The translations under genes were made by a program, and so were the position numbers. Shown here one piece after another: positions 45,599 through 58,258 of a stretch of DNA of 64,000 nucleotides (positions are counted from its first letter, which is position 1; the number at the start of each line of letters is the position of its first letter). Below the pieces are notes generated by a model. That model made no database searches, was not told where the DNA came from, and worked only from the letters and a program-made list of their open reading frames with translations. The stretch covers positions 2,914,001 to 2,978,000 of the forward strand of contig JAHWDD010000005.1 of NCBI GenBank assembly GCA_023897205.1. The letters are read 5' to 3'. This DNA comes from Exophiala sp. HKRS030 (Eukaryota > Ascomycota > Eurotiomycetes > Chaetothyriales > Herpotrichiellaceae).

Positions 45599-47540
45599 TT
45601 ACTCTTCATCAAGCAACCTCTGCAACAGATCTGCCCCAGGTCCGGCCAAACTATCTCTCATTTCCTTTTCAGACACTGCGCTGACCACTTGCTTGTCATC
45701 CACCCCTCGCTGACTTCGCGACGGCGTGCTTGACGGGGTCAATAAGCTTGACATCCGTCCTACCGCTTCATGCACCAGCCCAAGTGTCTCGAGACTCGCA
45801 ACAACGTCTCGAAATTCGGTATTCTTCAATGGCTGCAACAGTCCTTCATCCCTTTTGCACAGGATTCCGTAAGTGTCGTATAGTCCCTTGATCGTTGCCA
45901 CCTTCGACCATGTCTTGGACGGAGTCTTGTATGGATCCCTTTTGTTATTCCGATTTTCTGAAGCCACCAACGAACACAACACCGCCTTTTGCTGCAGATT
46001 CAGTCCATTTAACCGTGAGATCGCACTGTTGTTGAAGAAACTCGACGCAATCTTGGCCACATGCGCAATCGTAACCCTCGGCGCACTTTCCAGGCTGAGC
46101 TGCGAAAGCACGTTCCGATCATGGCCTTGTCCTCCTTCGCCTTGCACCTTCTCCGCGCTCGACGCTGTGTCGACCACACTGGCGTTGTGCACCTCACTCA
46201 AAGGTTGCTTGGTCGGAGTGATACTTGATTCTCGGCTCATCTTCAACAGTGTTTCCTGCTCTACCTGGTCAATCGCCCGACGAACCAGCCCGAAAGCCTT
46301 ACGTAGATCCCCTGTCTGAGACGCTATTTTCTTCCCACTGAGTTGGATTGCTGCTGGCTGCATCAGTGGTACAAAGTCGGCTGTCGCAGTTGTTTCATCA
46401 GGCAGGAGAGATCGCAACTTTGCCGAAATTATGCTCGAAATCTGCTGTGCCGTGTATGGTAGGAACGGAAGCAAGTGTGGTTGCATGTCCTTCAACTTCA
46501 ATCGAGGCAAGAATCGATCCGTCAGATCCAAAGCATTCGCTATCCCGATCAGGACGAGGGAAGATGATGGATGCATTGCCCATTCAAAGATACTGTACAA
46601 AAGTTCACATCCTCCACTCACAAGAGCGTCAATCTCATCCATCAAAACCACGTGCATGGCGGAGCTGGGTTGCTTCGTGGTGAAGAGTTTGCTTAAACTT
46701 GCCTTGGGGTTTTTCTTGCCACTAGGAGTATGACAGAATTCTTGGGTAAATTGGGCCAGAACTTCCGTCGATGTCTTCATTGTCACACAATTAATCGTCA
46801 CGATTCTGACAGATTGGTCGCGAAACTCGTCCAAGACTTCGTGCACCAAAGCACTCTTCCCCGTTCCAGGAGCTCCACTGACATAAGTGCATCCGCCTAC
46901 ACGCGCTTCAAGTGCGGTAGAAATAAACCTTTTCAATTGGTTCCGTTCTGCTTCGCGACCAATGACCTTGGAACTACCAGATTGCGTGAATAGCTGGCGC
47001 GCTCGAGAATACACATTTTGAGACCTAGCAGGTCGCGTCGAGGGCGTTGATCGTGGAGTGAGGAGTCGGCCTATTAATCGCACACGGTGTTTGGGTGTGC
47101 TTGGTGTGGGAGAGGCCAAAGCATCCTTAAATCGGAGACCTGTTGGGGTTGACCAAGTTGAAGGTGGTGTGTTTTCGTCTGTTGCAGGCTCATTGTATTC
47201 TTCCGATATTGGACATGCTTGCACATGAGCTTTCGCTGGTTTGCGAGTGTTGCTGTCTTTTGTTTGAATTTTGAGCTGTCTGACAGAGCGGGTTGAACCA
47301 AGTACTTTCTCAGCCTTGGCTGCTACTACACTGTCCCTCTCAAGCTGCTGAGCTTCATCCTCGTAGATTCTTGGTGTTGATTGTCGCGTTCTTCTTTTGG
47401 AGGAGCGAAGTGGTATGAGGTTTTCTGCAGGGAAAAATCAGTCAATACAATTAATGTAAAGGGTGATCTTGTGAGAGCCAAAACAAACCTTCGTCTTCCA
47501 GATGTCTTCGAGACCTCTTTCCCAATACTGCAGCAGCCAT
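45599..47540 (-). CDS. cdc6: DNA replication licensing factor Cdc6/Cdc18 (AAA+ ATPase)
   Basis: Two exons (47489-47540 and 45599-47424) with a 64-bp phase-1 intron give 625 residues starting MAAAVLGKRSRRHLED. The N-terminal 170 residues are basic and rich in SP/TP sites (SPTPSTPKHR, TPRSTPS), the usual cyclin-dependent-kinase targets. The Walker A GAPGTGKS is at 201-208 and Walker B VVLMDEID at about 275-284. Sensor-1 IGIANALDLTDRFLPRL follows, and a winged-helix C-terminus comes after about 500. It loads the MCM helicase with ORC and Cdt1 in G1. Orc1 is the main alternative, but the short polar N-terminus without a BAH domain fits Cdc6. It diverges from the UBX gene. Confidence 0.9.
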
Positions 47541-48197
47541 TGGATCTCAATTGAAGTGGTTGTTGCTGCTTTTGCTGCTGATCGGAAGAGTTGGAGAAGC
47601 AGAGGAAGGCACGACTCAAGTAGAGGAAGTCGCGAGTCAGTTCGCTCCTGCCTCGTCGACATGCCAAGACAACGCGTTCTCAAACGACGCGACAGAGCCG
47701 CGTTCCAGCCACCTGCAGCCACTTTGTTGCCCCGCTCGGCGCTTTCACAAGCGCTTTCGCCTGCGGTACTATGCTTCACCGAATATTCTAATGCCGACCG
47801 ACACTGACAACGGCAACTGACCAGACTTGGCAAGTTTGCTCTATCGGAACACAGTCGCGACTTTTGCCGCGTCCCTAACTGACCGAACGCTTGTGCCTGC
47901 CAATGACGAAACTCGCTTGTGGCCTTGCATCGTGATGTACGGATACAATCCTTGAAAGCCTCTGTTTGCCCTGTTCCGTTCGCACCATTCTGATCTTTTC
48001 ATCTTTCCACCGATAACAACTTCTAGTTCTTCATTACATGTCCGCCATTGAACCTTTCCCATGATAGTCAGACCCATTTGAGGGTCTCGATTTGAGCCAA
48101 TCCTGCGTGTTCAACCCCCACCTGTAACACTTCAACTTATCTTCCTTTGCCGCACAGAACCTCGTTACATCCCATAACGTCCTCACAATCTTTGACA
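47541..48197. promoter_or_regulatory. Divergent promoter region of CDC6 and the UBX gene
   Basis: About 650 bp between two divergent starts. Open frames here overlap on both strands and look like chance. I did not find a clear MCB (ACGCGT) element. Confidence 0.4.
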
Positions 48198-49865
48198 ATG
48201 GATGAAGCGATCGCCACTTTGATCTCAGTTGCCGGCGCGACTCCAGAGTTGGCTGCGCAGTATGCACAATTAGCGGATGGAGATGCAAACCAGGCAGTAC
48301 AGCTGTGGTTTGAAAATGGAGGCGTTGACCTGTCCGGAGGAACCACAGCCTCACAACCTCCTCCCACCTCGACATCACATCAGCCAGGTGGCCAATCGCA
48401 GCCTATTAATCTCGATGACGACGACAATATATCCGACGACAATGATCCTGAGGTGACAGGTTTTACCAAGTCTGCCAGACAAGACAGACCACCACAGCCC
48501 ACAGTAACTGGTGGTTTTGAAGACGATGAAGCCATGGCGAGGCGCTTACAAGAAGAGATGTACGGTGAAAGCGTGTCTCATGAACCAAGGGCTCCCATCG
48601 CACGACAAGCCGAGACTTTGGTCGGACCAGGAGCAGATTCATTCCCACTGGGCGGGGCAGCCTACGATGCCGCGGTGCAAGAACGGATTCGAGGCTTTCA
48701 AACTCGGCGGAATCCGCGCTGTAAGTCAAATCCTCTTGAAATGGTCCTTATCTGACTTGCTTTAGCATCTGCGCCTGGGATCTTCAACCAGCACTTACCC
48801 TCGAGTATCTGGGAGCGCGACAGTGCGGACAGCGCACAGAACCTAGCAGAGTCAACAGGTGGTGAATCCGAAGCAACCTCAAGAACAAATCGACTTGCGA
48901 GACTATTCCAGCCGCCTTGGGATTTGATGTTCAAAGGTGAGTGGGAAGACGCAAGAGACGATGGGAAGGAACACAAGAAATGGCTACTGGTAGATATCCA
49001 GAACAATCGCGTATTTGATTGTCAGGCTCTAAATCGGGATCTGTGGAAGAATGAAGGAATCGTGGAGACTGTCAAGGAGAACTTTGTGTTCCTGCAATAC
49101 AACAAAGACGACCCGCGAGCAAGTCAATACATTCAGTATTATTTCCAAGACTTTGAAGACGAGGACCAATATCCTCACGTCGCGATCGTGGATCCTCGAA
49201 CCGGCGAACAGATCAAACTGTGGTCGCGGAAGGTACCGTCACCCGCGGAATTTCTGATGCAATTGCATGAGTTCCTGGATCGATACAGTCTGGAGAACAG
49301 TGCTCGCAACCCCGTGGCCAAGCGAAAGTCCGAAGTCAAGAAGGAGAAGCCCATTGATCAATTGTCCGAGGAGGAAATGTTGGAGAGGGCATTGCAAGCG
49401 AGTCTAGACTCACAAAGTCAAGAGCCCACACCACCTGTGCAGACCAAAGCGGCACCAGCAGAAGATCCTGATGATTTGACAAGAAGTATCGGGGATGTGA
49501 GGAAAGCTGCACCACTAGAGAGGACAGACAGCATGGAAGTGGACGATCCGGTCCAAGCCGAGTCACAAGAGTCAAGTGCGTTTTCCCAGATTCCCACAGA
49601 CCATCCCCACGTCGAACCAGCTCAAGGGCCGGGGATCACACGTGTGCAAATCAGACATCCGGGAGGAAGAGTGGTACGTCGGTTTGCCGAAAGTGACCTT
49701 GTCCAACGCATCTACGAGTTCTTGAAAGCAGAACCCCTAGAGGGTAAGGAGGGTGCAGACTTTGAGTTGATTTCCATGGGCAAGAACCTGATCGACAGCC
49801 GTCATGAGACTATTGCCGAGGCAGGCTTGAAGAATGGCACTGTCATGGTGGAGTTTATTGATTGA
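48198..49865 (+). CDS. UBA-UAS-UBX domain protein (Ubx5/UBXN7-type Cdc48 adaptor)
   Basis: Two exons (48198-48720 and 48766-49865) with a 45-bp phase-1 intron give 540 residues. Residues 1-45 are UBA-like (LISVAGATPELAAQYA, DANQAVQLWFENGG). An acidic stretch and a UIM-like helix (DDEAMARRLQEEM) follow. Residues about 220-350 are a thioredoxin-fold UAS domain (KWLLVDIQNNRVFDCQALNRDLW, FVFLQYNKDD). A second UIM-like helix (SEEEMLERALQASL) lies near 390. The last 80 residues are a UBX domain, ending GLKNGTVMVEFID. Such proteins link ubiquitinated clients or cullin ligases to the Cdc48/p97 segregase. I chose the ATG at 48198 because the UBA domain starts right there. Gene order next to CDC6 looks like normal conserved core genome. 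Confidence 0.92.
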
Positions 49866-50698
49866 GACACGACGCAAGAGCGAAAGCGGCTCAAGTTCGG
49901 AGTAATGATGCATTGCGTTGGCGTTCTATCTAGCTGGTTAGAGGACTCTCGAGATGCTGCTCGATGATTATGCATTCAGCTACGATGGATTACTACGTGG
50001 ATTGATACAAGTCTAATGAGATTGGTCATTGTAATGTGCGAGTGTCTTCCAAACGAGGCTGTTCTCCGTAGTAAATACTCCGTACCTGGAGGAAGTTATG
50101 TGAAGTGGGCCAAGGCTGGTACGAACCAATCGGAGGGACGGTTGAGGTCCATCGAGGCAGCCACATGCGGCAAGGAGTAAACACCCCGTACTGCCCTCAA
50201 GTGCCCTTGGTGCCCACTGCCCTACACCCTCTCTAACTAATCTCAAGTGCTCGCTGCAGGAACCCGTACCCTCCGATCCTCGAACTGCTGCCTCACAACC
50301 ACTCACCCCCCTCTTCAGCTTTGTGCATATTACGCGCGCTGAAACATCCTATACGACCGGCAATGGCTCTGAATTGCATTATTTTCGTTGAATCTGCATG
50401 ATCTACGACTTGACACGAACCACGACTTGGGAGAGAGAACCACTCAATCTCCCACGCGCCCCACCGCCTCGTCTCTCAAAGAGTAATTCGCGTGGCTGCA
50501 AACCAGAAGCCTCAAGCCTGGCTTGTCTGAAGGCGGCACCTGCCCAATGCGCCTGTCTGCACTTCACTTTGCTTGTTGACACCTCGAATTTAGACGCAAC
50601 AACACTTCCATCTCCCTTTCGGCATTACCACTCGATATCGCAGTCCTTTTCGAAGGAACAAGCCTTCTGACCGATCATCGAGACCTCTTCGAGTCACA
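49866..50698. other. Intergenic region upstream of the kinase
   Basis: Contains the 3' flank of the UBX gene and the kinase promoter and leader, which is C/T-rich towards 50698. No gene seen. Confidence 0.4.
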
Positions 50699-52714
50699 AT
50701 GGACCCTGAGCAACTCTATACCAAACAGAATTGCATAGGAGGGGGAAGCTTCGGCAAAGTTTACAAGGGAGTCGACAAAAGAACCGGTCAAGCAGTGGCT
50801 ATCAAGATAATCGATGTCGAAAATGCCGAAGATGAAGTCGAAGACATCATTCAAGAGATATCAATCCTCTCCGAACTCCAGTCCCCCTACGTCACAAAGT
50901 ACCATGGCTCTTTTCTAAAAGGCTCCGACCTATGGATCATCATGGAGTTCTGTTCAGGTGGCAGTTGTTCAGATCTGATGAGACCAGGGCTCATACATGA
51001 AGACTATATCTGCATTATTATACGAGAATTGCTCATGGGCCTGGACTACTTGCATGGGGACAAGAAACTTCATCGAGACATCAAGGCTGCAAATGTCTTA
51101 CTCGGATCCAACGGCCAGGTCAAGTTGGCTGACTTTGGTGTTTCTGGTCAATTGTCTGCCACCATGACCAAGAAGAATACCTTTGTGGGAACTCCCTTTT
51201 GGATGGCACCTGAAGTCATCAAGCAATCTGGATACGATCACAAGGCAGACATCTGGTCTTTGGGCATCACCGCCATCGAACTGGCCTTAGGAGAGCCACC
51301 TTATGCTGATATTCATCCCATGAAAGTTCTCTTCCTCATTCCCAAGAACCCTCCACCCACTCTTCAAGGAAACTTTTCTCGCACATTCAAAGACTTTGTC
51401 GAGCTTTGCTTACGGCGCGATCCAAAAGAACGGCCCTCGGCCAAAGAATTGTTGAAGCATCCATTTGTCAAGCGGGCGAAGAAGACAACGTATTTGACTG
51501 AGCTCATCGAACGAAACGAGCGCTACCTGGCATCCCGAGGTGGCCGCTCGTCTGATGACGAGGAGGAGGAAGATGAACCACCCCCGGCGGATCATGGATC
51601 CGAAAATGATGACCTTTGGGACTTTGGCACTGTAAGGCCAGTAGGATCGCGAGGGACTGGACTACGCCCAATGAACGACTCTGCCACAAATGCGAGAGCA
51701 TCTGCGGAGCCTACTGCCTCAAAGGGTAGATCAGAGTGGGACGAGACGGTCAAAGTCCCATCTTCGCCACAAAAGTCCCCTGTTAAGGCCGTCTTTCCTC
51801 CAACTCCATCCAAAATCGCTCTCCCTCCTTCGCCCACCAAGGCCACGCACAGTCAAGTCGACTCAAAGCCACAGGCGTCGTCTGCGCTCTTGAATCATGG
51901 CTCGAATGCTTCATCGACCCCGAAAACACCAGCGACTGCTCTGGCCGGGAAAATTCCTCCGAACCAATCGCATAAAGTAAGTCCGGGATCAAACGAGTAC
52001 AACAAAGCCTTCCAGGCGCAATTAGCTAAGGACATGGGGTTTTTGAAGATCGATGGTGGCAGTAATCCACAGAGCACAAACTCTACCCCGCCTGGGAAGA
52101 AACCTCAAATGGTGATTCCAGAGATACCACCGTTCCGAGGGGTGTCTGGAAATGGGCCACCTCTACCGCAACCAGCAGCTGCTAAACCTGCGCGGCAGCA
52201 GCCTCTACCCTCTTTCATACCTAAAGACTTGCCGTCTCTGCCACAATCCACTACGACCGCAGCCATGACAAATCAACAGCCACTGCCTCCACTCGCGACC
52301 ACGACCAACCAATTTTCGCCAACCTCTCCCGCTGCACTGATAAGCAATGCAGCTGCTAGTTCAGTAGAGCATGACGCCTCGCAAGAGCTGACTGCCCTGA
52401 ACTCTGTTCTAATCCCAGCCCTCGAGGCAGCAATGCATAGACGAACTTACATGCTCAAGGAATTAGCACGCTCGAGCAAGTTGAGTGCTTCCGCAGCTGC
52501 CGAAATACAACAACAGAGAGTACAGACGCATGAGAAAGTCCGAAGGTTAATCGCGAAGACGGCAGGATTGTTTCAAGAGATTCAAGCGTGCGATGAGGAG
52601 TGCCCTGTGGGTATGGGTGGAGGAGTTACCGAATTTCTTGAAGGCTTTTTGGAAGAAATCCTGGTGCGGGTCGAAGCTGCTGAGGAGCCTCAGCAGAGCC
52701 CGAGTAGGAAATGA
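50699..52714 (+). CDS. Ste20-family germinal-centre kinase (GCK-III/YSK, Sid1/MST3-like)
   Basis: Single exon of 671 residues. The kinase domain is at 1-260: [12 protein letters not shown]-loop, VAIK lysine, [11 protein letters not shown] catalytic loop, [17 protein letters not shown] activation segment and the GCK-type [22 protein letters not shown]. The rest (about 290-590) is a Ser/Pro-rich linker with PxxP runs, followed by a helical C-terminal tail (about 570-660). Fungal relatives act in the septation-initiation or MOR/cell-polarity pathways. Kinase-domain features alone do not separate the Sid1/SepL from the Kic1/MST-1 branch, so no symbol is given. Intact. Confidence 0.9.
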   Translation: MDPEQLYTKQNCIGGGSFGKVYKGVDKRTGQAVAIKIIDVENAEDEVEDIIQEISILSELQSPYVTKYHGSFLKGSDLWIIMEFCSGGSCSDLMRPGLIHEDYICIIIRELLMGLDYLHGDKKLHRDIKAANVLLGSNGQVKLADFGVSGQLSATMTKKNTFVGTPFWMAPEVIKQSGYDHKADIWSLGITAIELALGEPPYADIHPMKVLFLIPKNPPPTLQGNFSRTFKDFVELCLRRDPKERPSAKELLKHPFVKRAKKTTYLTELIERNERYLASRGGRSSDDEEEEDEPPPADHGSENDDLWDFGTVRPVGSRGTGLRPMNDSATNARASAEPTASKGRSEWDETVKVPSSPQKSPVKAVFPPTPSKIALPPSPTKATHSQVDSKPQASSALLNHGSNASSTPKTPATALAGKIPPNQSHKVSPGSNEYNKAFQAQLAKDMGFLKIDGGSNPQSTNSTPPGKKPQMVIPEIPPFRGVSGNGPPLPQPAAAKPARQQPLPSFIPKDLPSLPQSTTTAAMTNQQPLPPLATTTNQFSPTSPAALISNAAASSVEHDASQELTALNSVLIPALEAAMHRRTYMLKELARSSKLSASAAAEIQQQRVQTHEKVRRLIAKTAGLFQEIQACDEECPVGMGGGVTEFLEGFLEEILVRVEAAEEPQQSPSRK

Positions 52715-52742
52715 GCTCATGATGTCCATAGTAATGACTTGC

Positions 52743-53310
52743 TTATGATAAATGGTGTAATCGTATGATAAGGTATGTTATGGAACCGACAGCATTCCAC
52801 GGGTGTATGCTTACCACGGATACTGCGACAACTTCACGAATTCTCGGAGGCGTAGCTATAAATAAATTGAAGGCTTTGGCTGCATTTGTATATCCTAAAT
52901 TCTGAATCCAAAATGGTTGTTTGATGTCCCCTAGAATTCGACTTTTGCGAAAAATCCTCACTTTTCTTGATCAAGTTCATTAACTCGTTGGAATAAGGAC
53001 AACGGCACGTGACATCAGGAGTTTGCAAAACATTGTCTAATCTCCAGCCTCGCGACTTGTGGTTTCTGACAAAGTCCACTTCTGAACACGTCATCTCGAC
53101 CCGCATCACAAATTTCCTATGTCGACATAGTTCAGTCGTATGATGCTGAAATCTAATCGAAACCAAGCCTGCCTTGAATGCCGCAGGCGAGATTTTTAAC
53201 CGCTCGCACCTTTGTTCATCAATGCTGGAATACTGTGGTGAGCTCTCGTCTCGATCGCGTTTCCTCCCTGATGAAGTGCCCTTGGTGGCCACTGGCCAGT
53301 CCGATGACAC
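52743..53310 (-). CDS. Hypothetical protein, two exons
   Basis: Exons 52962-53310 and 52743-52894 joined by a 67-bp phase-1 intron (GTGAGG donor, TTTAG acceptor) give 166 residues. The N-terminus is basic and polar (GRKRDRDESSPQ), followed by a mixed region with several cysteines (CRCPYSNELM). The C-terminus is hydrophobic (ATPPRIREVVAVSVVSIHPW). I do not recognise a family. It converges with the kinase gene, only 28 bp away. It might be a real small gene or transcribed noise. Confidence 0.4.
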
Positions 53311-54080
53311 TCATTTTTGGTGGACATATTCCATGAGGTGGGAGATCGGGATCGGACTCGGGAAGTTCGTTTTCGAAGGGAAGGTTTTCATTCAGAAGGC
53401 TACTGGACAGTGTCCAGAGTTATGGTCTTGACCATGGACTGGCGACAAATAGACAGCCAATTTCACATACAGCTGCTTCAGTCCTGTTCACAAAAGAAAC
53501 TTCGTTCGTCGTGCATCTTCCTCCCGTGTAGTGAAGTGCAGTCTGGGCAAGCACAAGCAAGGTGTGTTCAAAAGAATGCAATTGACTAATTAATCTATAT
53601 CTATATACTAAAATTATTGTTATTTCAAGACTTATGGTTTTTTTGGACAACCTATATCCTCCAAGTTCGCCTGGTAGCTCCTCTCCGATGGATAGACCGA
53701 CTGAAAATGAACCCCGTTTTAGTTGATGTTGGCATGATTGATTCTGTGAATTTGCTAGGAAATATAGGGACTGAATCTCGTTTCCTGTACAGGCCTTCTG
53801 TGGAGATCATAGTCGTCCCTGATGTTGTCTCGCATGTCCGGCATCATGTTCGAACTTTCATTCGTCGTCGCGCTAGTGGTTTACTCTCTCAATGTGCCAA
53901 ACGTGCGAATGTCGTGAGAGATCCTTGGCCACTATCCTCCCACATGCTGAGGGAGCATTGCTAGCGTCCTCCAGAACCTCTGGCTTCTCCAGGTTGTGAT
54001 TTGATGCACTGTAGAATTGCTACCAGAGCACATGACCATTCGATTTCGTCCTTTGAGCTGACCGCCAAAGGCTCAATCGC
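53311..54080. other. Intergenic region
   Basis: A plus-strand open stretch at 53617-53964 has no recognisable content. Nothing else seen. Confidence 0.35.
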
Positions 54081-56170
54081 TCACCCACCCATGGTCACAT
54101 CTGATGCGATACTCTGATGCGCGGAAGGGCCAGATGAGAACCCAGTGTTGACGCTGAACCTCCAGCTATGGTGTGAGGACGGCTTTTCGGAGGAATCAGA
54201 CATTTGGCTGCGAGTAGAAGATTGTATGCTTCGTTTTGTGCGAGTGGTAAAATGTCTGAAGCTGGAGCTGTTAGACGACTGGTATGACGGTGCGATGGTT
54301 TCTGTCAAGGTTAGTCTGGGTATACGCTCGTCAACAGTGAGACCTTCATCGTTATGCATTACAGCGTTGAGGAATCGGTTTATTCCTCTGACTGAGGTCG
54401 GACTAGTGGAAAGGTGGTCCACAATCCCGGTAAACGGAGGTGACCCCAGGAATGGTGCCTCGGAGAATTCTGCTGTATCTAAACCAAACATCGCATTTTC
54501 ACACAATGTGTCCCCGATTTCTTGTTCTTCAGGGTCCCAAAAGTCATCGTGCTGTTCGATATTTTCCTCAAGTGGTCCTCGAGGTATGGGTCGGAGTATC
54601 GGTCTCAGACTCTGATCGAACGTGCACGAATCGATCGTAGCGCCCGATTTCCGTGCCCATAGCATACTAGCTGAACTGATCACTTTGTTGATAGAAATCA
54701 GGCCCAAACCCTGACGACCATCAGCTAGCAATCGTCCAGCAGACCATTGTTCGAGATCAGGTTTGGTATCCTGCCCTTCGATCCGAAGTATTTCCCTCCA
54801 CTGACCATAGTAGATGTCCAGGATGAGGTCACACTGCTTAGTATTCGAATCACCCAGCCACTCCGTCATCACCTGAATGGCGAGAATTAAGTATACGGAC
54901 AACTGTTCAACTCCGAATAGGAATCCTGAATAAAGTGTATAATGTGGAAGACAGTCTTTGTGCAGCCAATCCACCACAATGAAAGGAATGATGGCGAAAA
55001 TGAACCCAAGATCGGAGCAAGGAAGACCGGGATGAAGGTCATGAAGCTGCCACTGGACGTAAGTGGGATGAGCTGTCTGCGAGTAGCCTTCGAGGACGAA
55101 GCGGGAGATTTGGTGAGCGACTCGAGGATTAATTCCCACGGAGTCCGCACCCACGTCAGATTGCATGGCAAAGTCATCAATAAGTCTGCCATTTTTTTCG
55201 AGATAATCAGCCAGTGAGATTGTCACGAACGTCAGGTTCCCGGTAATTCCTCGCAGCGGTGCATGTGTTGATGAATGGCACAATTCTGCGACATCATCAT
55301 TGGGGGCGAACGCAGTAGCGGACATTGTTCTGTTGATGGAGGCACTCTTGAAGCAGGACCGCAGACGGACCAGTAGTAAGCATTTCCCGTCTGATCATAT
55401 GAAATCGTTGGTTGCCGTAATCTGGAAAGCTGCCGTTCGAGTTTTTGGATATAGATTGTGAACAGCGAATTGTGGACTTCTGGAATGGTTGCCTCTTCCC
55501 GAAGCCTCGCCAATATGAGCTGCAGTATGCTTTCGATCAGAACAGCATGAGCCGGTGTGTGTGCTGTACATGCACAGTTCAGCGCTGCCAGCACCAGTTG
55601 GTGTACATGGGCTCCAAAGTTGACTGCCATCGACCCGAGATAGCACTCCAAAACAACGTAGAAAATCTCAAAGGCTTCTCGAAATGCACTGAGGGTGCAA
55701 AGGAGGCGTGCTGTATCATTCAACCGATACATTTCGTCTGGTCTCAATGAGCATCGCTGTGCCTTCTCAGCATAAGCTGCGAGTTCCGGGATTTGAAAGA
55801 TGGATACACTGTATAAAGCCTGCCATTCCAATATCGGAACACCGTCAATTGTGGTGACAGATTGGTGCTTCAGGATGCTGGAGGACGGGTGCGGCTCCGA
55901 TGCTGAGGCCTGTTCCTTGACCTTCTTGTACACTCGAAAACCCCACTTTGATACTCGAGTCGTAAGTTGGCTGACGGTAGCAACCACTCCGTAGCGACGT
56001 ATGGCAGAGACCATAAATTCTCGGGTCTGGCGTTGACCGTGTAAGACGAAGAGCATTGGCTTCAATTCTTCCCATTCCGATTCGTCCAGCCTTTTGGTAT
56101 AGCTAGACTGCGACGGATCCTGACTGATAAATTTGATGCTAGCCTGGCTGTCCAATGTCGACTCTACCAT
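54081..56170 (-). CDS. Clr5-domain protein with one frameshift
   Basis: A single-exon frame with one break. Residues about 33-90 are a Clr5 domain (SEWEELKPMLFVLH, IRRYGVVATVSQLTTRVSKWG), found in many fungal proteins and named after a fission-yeast silencing factor. The rest is helical and of unknown function. The C-terminal 130 residues are Ser-rich. The frame changes around 55360-55372; adding one C in a CC run (coding strand) joins AYYWS to RLRSCFKSASINRTM and makes the whole gene 697 codons. I found no intron that solves it. I favour a sequence error. Start chosen at 56170 (MVESTLDSQ). Confidence 0.65.
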
Positions 56171-57000
56171 ATTTGCACACCAAAGAGCTATCAGCCAGGA
56201 TGACGTAAGGAATTTGAATGTGAAAGGATGTTGAAGCAATTATATTGCATTCTTCCTCCCAAGAGCACAGAAGAGATTATATCTTCAGATCTCAATGAAG
56301 TATGCTCGTTGAGGAAAATCGAATTGCCGTATATGGGAAAGCGTGACAGCTCCATACCAAATACCAAGGCGGATGGAACAAGCCAACGAGGGCTCCGACA
56401 AGGGCTTGTCTTTGAATCCACGCGCAGCATAAAAGCCACAACGCTCCCGGATTGGTGTGATGGACAGAAAGTAGCTCTGTTAGAGACAGCGCCCTCTCAC
56501 TCCACAGTGCCTCACTGAAGTGCACCAAGACCACCAACCATCTCTCCCATATGTGTGACACGTCGGCATAACTAATTAGTGAACTGGCGGTGAAGTCAAG
56601 AATGGTACTCGATATGAAGTAGTCATTTGGAAGTCAATTAAGAAAGCAAGAATCAACATTCAGTAAAATTGGATCCGCCCTGAAGGGAGGAGTTCCCGGA
56701 GATGTGGAGTCTACTCCGGAGCCCAGACCGAAGGCCAACAAATCCAAAAGGTCAAGACGTGCACGTGATTTCAGAGTCCCAAACTACCGAGTACGTCCTC
56801 AGCCTTACAACAACACGCCAAAAATACATTGAATGCTTGTGTCAACGTTTTAATCTGGCATACAAGATGAGCTCATACACCCCGACGCGGTAAACCGATT
56901 CATCTACCCCAAAAGTAATTTTCACGGTACGAACACAGCTGTTCGTCGCCTATTCTGGAGTTACTGCGCCATGCTTTCCACGATGCCACTCGCTTGATCG
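56171..57000. other. Intergenic region
   Basis: Open frames at 56228-56561 on both strands have no recognisable content. No gene supported. Confidence 0.35.
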
Positions 57001-57336
57001 TCACGTGTTCTTCTTAACACAGGATTCCACCGCCATGATGCCGTGCCACGGTTGAGCTTGCGAGAGAGAGCTTCGATCGATGGGCACCCATTTAATCCGA
57101 TCACTCCCGTTCCTGTGATATTCGTTACGGTCGACGTGACCCGCCAAATTATCAAGCTCGACAGCCAGAGGGTCGTGTGCCTGACCATTCTCGTCGATCA
57201 ACGTTGTCAAAGCACGGCTTTGTATTCCGATCAAGGCTTCATGGATGCGTGACGCTTGGGAGGTTTTTGTGTTGGCGGCCGTTTGGTTGGGCATATTCGA
57301 TTCGGGCCTTGCTGGGGATTCAGCCATAATGTACAT
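57001..57336 (-). CDS. Hypothetical small protein
   Basis: Open frame of 111 codons, polar and compositionally protein-like (HEALIGIQSRALTTLIDENG). A second start lies near 57325 (MAESPARPES). I do not recognise a family. It could be a small gene or chance. Confidence 0.3.
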   Translation of the reverse strand: MYIMAESPARPESNMPNQTAANTKTSQASRIHEALIGIQSRALTTLIDENGQAHDPLAVELDNLAGHVDRNEYHRNGSDRIKWVPIDRSSLSQAQPWHGIMAVESCVKKNT

Positions 57337-58258
57337 CAGCAGTAATGGGTGCGCAAGAACTCACAGTAGGTATGAACAACTCGAACTTACGACGATTCAA
57401 GGCTTTTTGGATCTCAGTTACTGTATGGATAACTCACCATCTGATTCTTCACCTGCCTTTTAAGTAGCAGAATTCATTATTCTACACATGATCATTCGCA
57501 GACTACCAACAGGTAAAAGTAGCAAATTTCAATTTCCTTTCAAGGTTAATGAGGGAGGAAGCGGGCCTGAAAGGCTCAGCATCTTGTGATGAGTTCAGAC
57601 GGTCTGGCCATTACGATCCAACTTGCTCCTCGTGCAGATGATGGAAAAAGGATTCCTTGATGTGGAATGGCGTGGGGAAATCAGGTAGGATGGAGAATGG
57701 AAGAGACAGAGACAGAGACAGATGCGGAAGACATCCTTGCCGGAAGACTCGCCAAGACTTGCGGCACATGAATTGATAGTCTCGCAACTCTAGAAGGGTA
57801 TAGGCTGCATGCATATGATTTCGGGTCGTGGTGGCGGAGTTGAATATGTAGGTCTCTCGTGCTGTGCTTCGTACGTGTCAGGGTTGTAAAAGTTTGATTT
57901 CTTGAAGGTCCATGAATTGTAATTCCCTGTTTAGGTTTAGCGTTATACGCAAAATGGCAAGGACTCTATGACAGGATTGATTGGCTAGAATTAGAGTCAT
58001 CTTGACGCGGCAAGACCCGGCTTTCGAGGTTTCAAAATCCACGTATGAGCATCATCATGATCATCATCACGCTGACTTGAAACCCCGTCGACTCCCCTAA
58101 CGTTTACGCAAAGCATAATCTCACTACCATGTGACGTGAGTTAGGGATAGAGAGGAAGGCTGTTGCCTTCCCTCGGAATTTCAAGAATCCCTGCCTCTGC
58201 GATATCTGCCCCCGTTACTAACTCCCAACATATAAATGCCTACCTGGGCACTTCATCC
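57337..58258. other. Intergenic region
   Basis: Has a short GAGACA repeat near 57703-57720 and CATCATGATCATCATCA near 58050. No gene seen. Confidence 0.4.

Noticed and set aside
53617..53964. 115-codon plus-strand ORF
   Set aside because: No family signal and AT-rich flanks without splice sites; treated as noise.
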